A stretch of 25,152 nucleotides of DNA from DATKWD01 sp035529695. Its GTDB lineage: Bacteria; Actinomycetota; Acidimicrobiia; Acidimicrobiales; Salinilacustritrichaceae. Positions 7,480 through 14,096 of this stretch are shown here, piece by piece (the first letter of the stretch is position 1; each line of letters starts with the position of its first letter). A program made the position numbers and the translations under genes. Under the pieces are notes generated by a model. The model saw nothing but the letters and a program-made list of their open reading frames with translations, had not been told where the DNA came from and searched no databases. The stretch covers positions 1-25,152 of the forward strand of contig DATKWD010000008.1 of the NCBI GenBank assembly GCA_035529695.1, written 5' to 3'.

Positions 7480-8525
7480 CCCGGCCGCCTCCCTACCTCG
7501 TCCGACGCCTCGTGTGGAATCCGTTGTTCCTGGCGGGGACGGTCCTGCTGTTCACCACCCTGCCGCTCTGGATCGTCATCGCCGCGTTCGCATCCCGCAT
7601 CATCCCCGGACGGTGGCGGCCGCTCCGCGTGGCCTGGTTCTTGTTCGTCTACCTGCTGTTCGAGTCGATCGTCTTGGTCACGCTGTTCGTCCTGTGGGTC
7701 GCATCAGGCCTCGGGTGGAGGTTGCGGTCACCCGCGTTCCAGAGCGTCCACTATCGACTGGCCGGGTGGTGGCTCCGCCGGGTGCTCGGGAGCGCTCGAG
7801 TCACGTTCAACCTGAAGTTCCGCAACGACGACGACGCACCCGAGGCACCGACGCCAGCCACCGAACCGCTGCTGGTGTTCAGCCGCCACGCCGGCCCTGG
7901 CGACTCGTTCCTTCTCGTCGACGCCGTGCTCAACGAGGCCGGGCGGCGACCGCGCATCGTGCTCAAGGACGTGCTCCAGCTCGACCCGTGCGTCGACGTC
8001 GCCCTGAACCGACTCCCCAACGCGTTCGTGCCCAGCACCGGCCGTGCGGGCGAGGCCGCCATCGAAGCCATCGCACAGCTTTCCGAGGGCATGGTCGGCG
8101 GCGACGCAATGGTCCTCTTTCCCGAGGGAGGCAACTACACCGAGCGGCGCCACAGCCGGGCCATCGAGAAGCTCGAAGAGATGGGGCGACCCGACTTGGC
8201 CGAACAGGCAAGAGCGATGCGCCATCTCCTTCCGCCCAAGCCGATGGGCGCACTGAAGGCCATCGACTCGGCGCCGAGGGCGTCGATCGCCTTCGTGGGA
8301 CACGTCGGACTCGAGCGCCTGAGCACGTTGGGCGACCTCTGGAGGGGCATCCCCATGGATGCCGAGGTCACGACGCGGATCTGGCGGTTCTCCGCTGAAG
8401 AGATCCCACCGGCCGCCGAACGTGAACAGTGGCTCTACGACTGCTGGACCCGGATGGACGACTGGATCGAGGCGACCCTGCTCGCCGAACACGCCGTCCC
8501 GGCCAGCGGGGGCGGGCGCGGCTGA
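7476..8525 (+). CDS. Lysophospholipid acyltransferase-like membrane protein (PlsC type)
   Basis: 349 residues from the GTG at 7476, chosen because it overlaps the patatin stop (GTGA); an in-frame ATG at 7389 lies deep inside the patatin gene and is unlikely. Two hydrophobic segments occupy about residues 14-70. The acyltransferase motifs are HAGPGD (an H-x4-D motif I, with the His-Asp pair expected to activate the acceptor hydroxyl) and FPEGGNYT (the FPEG motif that binds the phosphate). The family moves acyl groups onto glycerophosphate-type acceptors. Coupled to a lipase, it could complete a deacylation/reacylation cycle; that pairing is inference. Confidence 0.82.
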   Translation: MTRPPPYLVRRLVWNPLFLAGTVLLFTTLPLWIVIAAFASRIIPGRWRPLRVAWFLFVYLLFESIVLVTLFVLWVASGLGWRLRSPAFQSVHYRLAGWWLRRVLGSARVTFNLKFRNDDDAPEAPTPATEPLLVFSRHAGPGDSFLLVDAVLNEAGRRPRIVLKDVLQLDPCVDVALNRLPNAFVPSTGRAGEAAIEAIAQLSEGMVGGDAMVLFPEGGNYTERRHSRAIEKLEEMGRPDLAEQARAMRHLLPPKPMGALKAIDSAPRASIAFVGHVGLERLSTLGDLWRGIPMDAEVTTRIWRFSAEEIPPAAEREQWLYDCWTRMDDWIEATLLAEHAVPASGGGRG

Positions 8526-8534
8526 TGATCAGCC
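8520..8534. terminator. Small palindrome spanning two convergent stop codons
   Basis: GGCTGATGATCAGCC is a perfect inverted repeat with 7-nt arms around one base. It contains the TGA of the acyltransferase gene and reaches the stop of the HPF-like gene on the other strand. It could form a short hairpin in either transcript and act as a bidirectional terminator. There is no T-tract, so this is tentative. Confidence 0.3.
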
Positions 8535-8885
8535 CTTGTCGCGCAGGCGGCGGTTGTGATTCGGTTCGCGGCGTGACTTGGCGTCGGTGATCTGCCGGAT
8601 CATGTCGTCGCGCACCTCGATGAGCGCGTCGTCGTAGTCGACGTGGGTCGACGTGGCCACCAGCTTGGGGAAGCCGTCGATGTGCGCCTCGAGCGTCGCG
8701 CGCTGGCTCGGAGTGTCGCGCTCCTTGATGTGCAGGTACAGCTCGACGGCATTCGGCCGGAACGAACGCAGCCGGTGATCGAGGCTGCCGAAGTGAGCGA
8801 CCACGGACTCGAGATCGGCGGGAGACAGCCCATCGCCCAAGCGAAGGCTGGTCTCGACAGTTGCGACAGCATCGGAATCGGTCAT
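8529..8885 (-). CDS. HPF/RaiA-like ribosome-associated protein (short form)
   Basis: 118 residues from the ATG at 8885. The pattern fits the S30AE/HPF (hibernation-promoting factor) fold: a variable first strand, LSPADLESVVAHFGSLDHRL as helix 1, VELYLHIKER and QRATLEAHIDG as central strands, then an acidic-to-basic helix DDALIEVRDDMIRQITDAKSRR and a basic tail. Such proteins sit in the decoding channel of idle ribosomes. The length matches the short form without the extra C-terminal dimerisation domain. The reading frame is open far upstream, but a TACGGT box 7 nt before this ATG and the family length fix the start. Assignment is by pattern only. Confidence 0.65.
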   Translation of the reverse strand: MTDSDAVATVETSLRLGDGLSPADLESVVAHFGSLDHRLRSFRPNAVELYLHIKERDTPSQRATLEAHIDGFPKLVATSTHVDYDDALIEVRDDMIRQITDAKSRREPNHNRRLRDKG

Positions 8886-8892
8886 CGATTCG

Positions 8893-8898
8893 ACCGTA
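8893..8898 (-). promoter_or_regulatory. Possible -10 box (TACGGT) for the HPF-like gene, leaderless start
   Basis: On the minus strand TACGGT ends 7 nt before the ATG at 8885, with no ribosome site between. The spacing matches the other leaderless-looking starts in this window. Confidence 0.45.
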
Positions 8899-8993
8899 GC
8901 TGAGCCGCCTGCGACGCTCCGAAACGCCCCACCCGCGCCCGCTCTGACAGAGTGATTCCCCACAGACAATCCCGTCCTGGAGGTCGGACCCTG

Positions 8994-10121
8994 ATGCCAC
9001 GGCAGCTCCGCTCGACGGTCACCGAAGCCGGAACCCTCGAACTCTCGATCGCCGAGGTCGACGCTCCCAGACCGAGGGATCACGAGGTGGTGATCCGCGT
9101 CGAAGCCGCACCGATCAACCCGTCGGACCTCGGGGTCATCTTCGGCCCGGCCGACATGGGCACCGCCCGCGAGTCGGGCGAGGGTGCCGGCCGGACGATC
9201 ACCGCCGACATCCCAGAGAACCTGCGGCGGATGGTCGAGACCCGCATCGGCCAGTCGGTGCCGATCGGCAACGAGGGCGCCGGCATCGTCGTCGAGGCCG
9301 GGTCGTCCGACGACGCACAAGCGCTCCTCGGCGCAACGGTGGCAACGCTCGGGGGAGCGATGTACTCGCAGTTCCGCGTCGCGGCCGCCGATCAATGCCT
9401 CGTCCTGCCCGCCGGCGTCACCCCCGCACAGGGCGCCTCGTGCTTCGTCAATCCGCTCACCGCCCTCGGCATGGTCGAAACGATGCGGCTCGAGGGACAC
9501 ACCGCGCTGGTCCACACCGCAGCAGCGTCGAACCTCGGGCAGATGCTCGTGAAGCTGTGCCTCGCCGACGACATCGCGCTGGTGAACATCGTGCGGCGAC
9601 AGGAACAGGCCGAACTGCTCGCCGAACTGGGCGCAACGCGGGTCTGCAACTCCGCCGACGGCGGCTTCATGGCCTCGCTCATCGAAGCCGTGGCGGTCAC
9701 CGACGCCACGATCGGATTCGACGCCACGGGAGGCGGCACCCTCGCGAGCAAGATCCTGACCGCCATGGAGGCTGCGCAGGCAGCGAAGACCGGTGCCGGC
9801 GGTCGCTACGGCTCGGCCACCCACAAGCAGGTCTACGTCTACGGGGGACTCGACCGGTCGCCGACCCAGCTCACCCGCAGCTTCGGCATGGCTTGGGGCC
9901 TCGGCGGGTGGCTCCTCCCGTTGTTCCTCGATCGAATCGGGCCGCAACGAAGTCAGGAGCTCCGCGAGCGCGTGGCATCGGAGATCACGACCACCTTCGC
10001 CAGCAACTACACCGCCGTGGTCTCGCTCGAAGAGGCGCTGAGCCTCGATGCCATCGCCGCCTACGGTCGGCAGGCCACCGGGTCCAAGTACCTCGTCGAC
10101 CCGAACAAGGACCTGCCATGA
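8994..10121 (+). CDS. Zinc-less MDR oxidoreductase (quinone reductase-like)
   Basis: 375 residues from the ATG at 8994, which follows GGAGG (8979-8983); an in-frame ATG at 8952 lacks such a site. It belongs to the medium-chain dehydrogenase/reductase superfamily. The N-terminal GroES-like part shows VVIRVEAAPINPSDLG and later NEGAGIVVEAG. The nucleotide-binding part shows HTAAASNLGQMLVKLC (about 170-186), where the usual Gly-rich loop is Ala/Ser-rich. The Cys/His zinc ligands of alcohol dehydrogenases are absent, so NAD(P)H-dependent reduction of a quinone, enone or enoyl thioester is likelier than alcohol oxidation. Substrate unknown. A 20-codon ORF and an antiporter gene follow directly. 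Confidence 0.8.
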   Translation: MPRQLRSTVTEAGTLELSIAEVDAPRPRDHEVVIRVEAAPINPSDLGVIFGPADMGTARESGEGAGRTITADIPENLRRMVETRIGQSVPIGNEGAGIVVEAGSSDDAQALLGATVATLGGAMYSQFRVAAADQCLVLPAGVTPAQGASCFVNPLTALGMVETMRLEGHTALVHTAAASNLGQMLVKLCLADDIALVNIVRRQEQAELLAELGATRVCNSADGGFMASLIEAVAVTDATIGFDATGGGTLASKILTAMEAAQAAKTGAGGRYGSATHKQVYVYGGLDRSPTQLTRSFGMAWGLGGWLLPLFLDRIGPQRSQELRERVASEITTTFASNYTAVVSLEEALSLDAIAAYGRQATGSKYLVDPNKDLP

Positions 10122-10180
10122 AGTCTCTCGCCAGACTCGCGACCCACGCTGCTGCGCAGCTGCTCCCCGGCCGACGGTGA
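10118..10180 (+). CDS. Possible 20-residue coupled small ORF
   Basis: The ATG overlaps the TGA of the oxidoreductase gene (ATGA) and the frame encodes MKSLARLATHAAAQLLPGRR before TGA. The peptide is basic and could form a short amphipathic helix. Its stop lies 4 nt before the GTG of the antiporter gene, so its translation could carry ribosomes from one gene to the next. It may be a real peptide, a coupling device or chance. Confidence 0.3.
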   Translation: MKSLARLATHAAAQLLPGRR

Positions 10181-10184
10181 ACCC

Positions 10185-11489
10185 GTGAACGGGTGGGACC
10201 TCGCCATCGTCGGTGCAGTGATCGTCCTGTTCGCCGTGGTCTCGCGACGGCTCGACGGAAGCGTCGTGAGTCCGGCGATGGTCTTCGTGGCCGGTGGATT
10301 GTTGTTCGGCAACGACGGACTCGGGCTCTTCACGGTCTTGCCCGACGACATCGATGTCCGTCGCTTCGCCGAGATCACCCTGGCGCTGGTCCTGTTCACC
10401 GACGCCTCAGCCCTCGACACCGGAGTCCTCCGGAGAGAGGCGGCGATGCCGACCCGGCTGCTCGCCATCGGGCTGCCCCTCACCATCATCGTGGGCACCG
10501 TGCTCGCACTGCCGGTGTTTCCGCAGCTCGGGCTGTTCGAGGCGCTCGCCCTCGCTGTGCTCCTCGCACCCACCGATGCCGCGCTCGGCCAGACCGTCGT
10601 GTCCGACGAACGCATTCCGTCGCGCATCCGACAGGGCTTGAGCGTCGAGAGCGGCCTGAACGACGGCATCTGTGTGCCGCTGCTGTTCGCAGCGATCGCC
10701 ATGGCCGAACTCCAGGAAGCACCCAGCCTCGACCGCGAGATCATCATCGACCTCGTGAAGGAGGTGGGCATCGCCGGCATCGTCGGCGCAGTGGTCGCCG
10801 TGGCCGTCGTGCTGCTCACACGAGCCTCGCAGGAGCGTGGGTGGATCAGCGACCAGTGGATCCAGGTGGTTCCGTTGGCGGCGGTGGCCGTTGCCTACCC
10901 AGCCACCGTCGAGTTGGGTGGCAGCGGGTTCATCGCCGCCTTCGTCGCCGGCCTGGTCTACGGCCGTCTGTTCAGCCGCGCGAGCGAGACCGTCCTGCTG
11001 ATCGAAGAGACCGGCGACGTGCTGTCGGCAGCGACCTTCTTCCTGTTCGGCGCGGTGGTCGTGGGCCAGTTCGTCACCGATCTCGATGCGGCGACCGTCG
11101 GCTACGCCGTGCTGAGCCTCACCGTCGTCCGGATGGGTCCGGTCGCGCTCTCGCTCGTCCACAGCCAGGCGGCTCCGCGCACCGTCGCGTTCGCCGGGTG
11201 GTTCGGGCCGAGAGGGCTGGCCTCGATCGTGTTCATGCTCACGATCGTCGAAGAGGCGAACCTGCCGGGCACCGCCACCATCGTGCAGGTGGTCACCGTC
11301 ACGGTGCTGTTCAGCGTCGTCGCCCACGGCATGACCGCGTCCCCGCTGACCAATCGCTACGTGACCTGGTGCGACCAGCGCCGTACCGAACTCGCCTTCG
11401 AGTCACAGGAGGTCGACATGTCGGGGATGGCCCGCCGACGGTGGAACCGGCGCGCCGGGACGACGCGAAACCGACCCCGTTCCGACTGA
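10185..11489 (+). CDS. NhaP/CPA1-type cation:proton antiporter
   Basis: 434 residues, about 12 hydrophobic segments. The CPA1 ion-path residues are present: ALVLFTDAS (Asp73), APTDA (129-133, Asp131) and ESGLNDG (Asn159-Asp160), the last being the ND motif of electroneutral NhaP-type exchangers. A later WFGPRGLASIVFM segment is the conserved Gly-Pro-Arg-Gly helix of the family. A hydrophilic basic tail of about 40 residues follows the last helix. It likely exchanges Na+ or K+ for protons across the cytoplasmic membrane. The GTG at 10185 is only 4 nt after the small ORF and has no strong ribosome site, which suggests coupling to the genes upstream. Confidence 0.88.
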   Translation: MNGWDLAIVGAVIVLFAVVSRRLDGSVVSPAMVFVAGGLLFGNDGLGLFTVLPDDIDVRRFAEITLALVLFTDASALDTGVLRREAAMPTRLLAIGLPLTIIVGTVLALPVFPQLGLFEALALAVLLAPTDAALGQTVVSDERIPSRIRQGLSVESGLNDGICVPLLFAAIAMAELQEAPSLDREIIIDLVKEVGIAGIVGAVVAVAVVLLTRASQERGWISDQWIQVVPLAAVAVAYPATVELGGSGFIAAFVAGLVYGRLFSRASETVLLIEETGDVLSAATFFLFGAVVVGQFVTDLDAATVGYAVLSLTVVRMGPVALSLVHSQAAPRTVAFAGWFGPRGLASIVFMLTIVEEANLPGTATIVQVVTVTVLFSVVAHGMTASPLTNRYVTWCDQRRTELAFESQEVDMSGMARRRWNRRAGTTRNRPRSD

Positions 11490-11525
11490 CCTGCTTCAGA
11501 CCTCTGGCCTGCTTCAGACCTCAGG
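11490..11525. repeat. 18-bp tandem duplication at a convergent gene junction
   Basis: CCTGCTTCAGACCTCTGG (11490-11507) is followed directly by the same 18 bases with one change, T to A at position 16 (11508-11525). The first copy begins right after the antiporter stop; the second covers the last codons and stop (11514-11516) of the CBS-BON gene. Confidence 0.8.
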
Positions 11526-12182
11526 TGCGGGATACCGGGGTCGTGCCTGGTTGGCGACGTCGACGACACCCGGCATCGACCACGCCACCGACGTGAGCAC
11601 CTCGACGTCGGCCGGATAGTCGGCCACGCCGGCGATCGTCACGATCCCGTCGACGACACCGACCTCGAGGTCGGTCCGCTCCGGCGCCCGCATCGGATCG
11701 GCGAACGCGCCGAGCACCGCCGTGGCGATCTCGTCATCGGTCCGGTGCAGCGCCTTCAGCAGATCGGTGCGAGACAAGATCCCAACGAGCCTCTCGTCGC
11801 CATCGACGACCGGGAGGCGCTTGACGTCGGCCTCGATCATCCGCCGCGCGGCCGTCCGCACGTCGTCGGCTTCGGACGCCGTGGCCAATTCGGCCGGTGT
11901 CATCACCTCGCGAGCGAGGTGGCCCTTGGCCTTGATCACCCAGGCGGTCTCGCCACCGGCAACCAGGTCGGCCAGGACCTCGAGCGAGCGGCGACGTCTG
12001 CCCCCGTACGCCTGCTTGGACACGAGATCGGCCTCGGTCACGATGCCCATCAACGTGCCGTCGTCGTCCACGACCGGCAGTCCGCTGATGTCGTGCGCGA
12101 CCAGCAGGTCGACCAACTCGGGGAACGGTGCATCGGGCGAGGCCGTCACCACCTCGGTCGTCATCACATCTCGTACGCGCAC
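11514..12182 (-). CDS. CBS-pair plus BON domain protein
   Basis: 222 residues. Two CBS motifs (about 8-58 and 92-145) form a Bateman module that usually binds adenine nucleotides; each ends in the typical G-I-(V/L)-(T/S)-(E/R)-x-D-L stretch. A BON domain (about 155-215) follows, recognisable from DLEVGVVDGIVTIAGVADY and the later MPGVVDV; BON domains bind membranes or ligands. It has no signal peptide, so it should be cytosolic. The GTG start at 12182 is backed by a strong GAGGAGGT (12187-12194 on the minus strand). It is divergent from a universal stress protein gene, and CBS-BON and USP genes are often co-regulated in actinobacterial stress regulons. Confidence 0.87.
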   Translation of the reverse strand: MRVRDVMTTEVVTASPDAPFPELVDLLVAHDISGLPVVDDDGTLMGIVTEADLVSKQAYGGRRRRSLEVLADLVAGGETAWVIKAKGHLAREVMTPAELATASEADDVRTAARRMIEADVKRLPVVDGDERLVGILSRTDLLKALHRTDDEIATAVLGAFADPMRAPERTDLEVGVVDGIVTIAGVADYPADVEVLTSVAWSMPGVVDVANQARPRYPAPEV

Positions 12183-12240
12183 GGTGACCTCCTCGAATTC
12201 GATTCACGTGCAGCGTCCCCGATTCGCCGCTCGCGAAGAA

Positions 12241-12254
12241 GGGCCGAACGGCCC
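12241..12254. promoter_or_regulatory. 14-bp palindrome, candidate operator between CBS-BON and USP genes
   Basis: GGGCCGAACGGCCC is a perfect palindrome apart from its AA centre (6-nt arms). The layout GGGxC-N4-GxCCC is the same as the core of mycobacterial DosR boxes (GGGAC-N4-GTCCC), differing at the A and T positions. It lies about 37 bp before the TAGGTT box of the USP gene and 58 bp before the CBS-BON start. Confidence 0.4.
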
Positions 12255-12291
12255 GAGACGAACGATCCACGGACCTGGCTCAATGGATGCG

Positions 12292-12297
12292 TAGGTT
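12292..12297 (+). promoter_or_regulatory. Possible -10 box (TAGGTT) for the USP gene
   Basis: TAGGTT fits TANNNT. A start of transcription near 12304 would give a leader of about 24 nt that includes the ribosome site GGGAAGGA before the ATG at 12328. Confidence 0.45.
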
Positions 12298-12327
12298 CGT
12301 TCAGGTCGAACCCGGGAAGGATCGCAG

Positions 12328-12753
12328 ATGGCACAGATCGTGGTCGGGGTGGACGATTCGGCGAACGCTCGAGCCGCCCTCGAGTGGGCGATCGCGGAGG
12401 CGCGGGTTCGCCAGGCGACGCTGTCCGCGGTGGCCGCGTGGCACGAGCCCTACATCGGGGGCACCGCCATGGTGCCGTTGCCGGTCGATCCGGCACGTCT
12501 CGAAGAAGGCCACCAACGAGCGCTCGACGCCGTCATCGCGTCGGTCGATCGTCGCGAGGACGACCCGCCGATCGAGACCCGACTCATCCGCGGCACTGCG
12601 ACCGCAGCGCTGCTCGAAGCCGCCGAAGACGCCGACCTCCTGGTCGTCGGTGCCCGCGGACAGGGTGGATTCCTTGGGCTCCTCCTGGGTTCGGTGAGCC
12701 AGCAGGTCGTCTTGCACGCACCGTGCCCGGTGGTCGTCGTCCCCGCCGAGTGA
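12328..12753 (+). CDS. Universal stress protein (UspA family, ATP-binding type)
   Basis: 141 residues, one Usp domain. It begins IVVGVDDSANARAALEWA, the usual first strand and helix, and ends with VLHAPCPVVVVP. The ATP-binding signature G-2x-G-9x-G-S is intact: Gly108, Gly111, Gly121, Ser122. Proteins with this signature bind ATP and act in stress or dormancy responses; the client is unknown. The ATG follows GGGAAGGA. It is transcribed away from the CBS-BON gene across a short region holding a palindrome, which suggests joint control. Confidence 0.92.
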   Translation: MAQIVVGVDDSANARAALEWAIAEARVRQATLSAVAAWHEPYIGGTAMVPLPVDPARLEEGHQRALDAVIASVDRREDDPPIETRLIRGTATAALLEAAEDADLLVVGARGQGGFLGLLLGSVSQQVVLHAPCPVVVVPAE

Positions 12754-12811
12754 GCCCACCCGAGGAGACCATCGCCGCTCGGGAGCCCGACCATTCCACC
12801 GGGTTCACCGG

Positions 12812-12817
12812 TAGCCT
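12812..12817 (+). promoter_or_regulatory. Possible -10 box (TAGCCT) for the membrane metal-binding candidate
   Basis: TAGCCT fits TANNNT and lies 45 nt before the ATG at 12863, allowing a leader of about 40 nt with GAGGAG as ribosome site. Confidence 0.4.
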
Positions 12818-12862
12818 CGGCCCGGCGGTCCGTCGACGAGAGGGACCGCCGAGGAGCGAACC

Positions 12863-14074
12863 ATGACGTCCACGGGGATCGAAGTCGACGACGACGCGGA
12901 CGCCGACCGCATCTCCCGATCCAGAGTCACGCCGATGACCGTCGCCGCTTGGGCGTCGATCGGGGCCGGCGCACTCCACGCCACGGCGATCGGCCTGCAT
13001 GCCGAACACCGCCAGGCAGCGCTCGTGTTCACGGCCGTGGCCGCGTTCCAGATCGGGTGGGGCGTCGTCGCCCTCACCAGAGGAGGTCGTGCGGTCGCCG
13101 CGGTCGGAGCCGCCGGAGGGCTCGCCGCGGTCGTGGGCTACGCCCTGGCAAAGACCAGCGGCATCGGCTTCATCGATGGGCTCGACGTGGCCGAATCGGC
13201 CCAGGTCCCCGACACCATCGCTGCCGCGCTGGCGGCCATCACCACCACCGTCACCGCCGCCGCTCTGTTCCCGGCGGGCGCAGCGACGGTCTTTCGGCCG
13301 GTGCGTCGTCTCACCGGTGTCGTGGCGCTCTTCGCGATCGTCGGGCTCACCGTTCCCGCCCTCGTGAACGCATCGATCAGCACCCATGACCACCGAAGCG
13401 AGACCGCCGTCGGCGCCGATGACCACGCCGGTCACGACGACCACGCGAGCGATGAAGCCACGGCTTCGGCAGTTGCGCCCAAGCCCTACGACCCCACCCA
13501 GCCCATCGACCTCGGAGGGGTCGATGGCGTCACCCCCGAACAGCAGGCGAGGGCCGAGAACCTCATCGCGGTCACGCTGCTCCGCCTGCCGAAGTTCGCC
13601 GACACCGCAGCGGCCGAAGCCGAGGGCTTCCGGTCGATCCGAGACGGTGCCACCGGCTACGAGCACTACATCAACTGGAACTACCTCGACGACGAGTTCA
13701 CCCTCGACCCCGATCGTCCGGAGTCACTGGTGTACCGGGTCGAGAACGGTGAGAAGCGCCTCGTGTCGGCGATGTACATGCTCTCGACGGGCAAGACGCT
13801 CGACGACGTGCCAGACATCGGTGGCCCGCTCACCCAGTGGCACATCCACGACAACCTCTGCTTCCTCGACGACGGCGAGCAGAAGTTCGTGGCGGGGGTG
13901 ATCGAGTCGGGCGGGGTCTGCAACCCACCGCTGGTGAACCTCGACCCCGTGCCGATGATCCACGTCTGGATCACCCCGCACGAGTGCGGGCCATTCGCGG
14001 CGCTCGAGGGCGTCGGCGCCGGTCAGATCGCCGAGGGCCAAGAACGCCTCTGCGATCACGATCACGGCGCCTGA
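12863..14074 (+). CDS. Unrecognised multi-pass membrane protein with His-rich linker and His/Cys-rich C-terminal domain
   Basis: 403 residues; I cannot name the family. An acidic N-terminus (about 20 residues) is followed by five or so hydrophobic segments between residues 25 and 170. A linker at about 174-195 is rich in His and Asp (HDH, DDHAGHDDH). A soluble domain (about 215-403) carries His and Cys clusters: YEHYINWNY (His268), HIHDNLC (His327, His329, Cys333), Cys353 in GGVCNPP, and IHVWITPHECGPF (His367, His373, Cys375); the protein ends CDHDHGA. These look like metal ligands. A predicted exported domain would place them outside the membrane, but the topology is uncertain. The ATG follows GAGGAG. 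It is a single gene with its own promoter. Confidence 0.75.
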   Translation: MTSTGIEVDDDADADRISRSRVTPMTVAAWASIGAGALHATAIGLHAEHRQAALVFTAVAAFQIGWGVVALTRGGRAVAAVGAAGGLAAVVGYALAKTSGIGFIDGLDVAESAQVPDTIAAALAAITTTVTAAALFPAGAATVFRPVRRLTGVVALFAIVGLTVPALVNASISTHDHRSETAVGADDHAGHDDHASDEATASAVAPKPYDPTQPIDLGGVDGVTPEQQARAENLIAVTLLRLPKFADTAAAEAEGFRSIRDGATGYEHYINWNYLDDEFTLDPDRPESLVYRVENGEKRLVSAMYMLSTGKTLDDVPDIGGPLTQWHIHDNLCFLDDGEQKFVAGVIESGGVCNPPLVNLDPVPMIHVWITPHECGPFAALEGVGAGQIAEGQERLCDHDHGA

Positions 14075-14096
14075 CCGGTCCGACCCGAGATCGGAG

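Noticed and set aside
8886..9947. Long upstream extension of the HPF-like frame on the minus strand
   Set aside because: It is antisense to the MDR oxidoreductase gene; the family length and the TACGGT box place the start at 8885.
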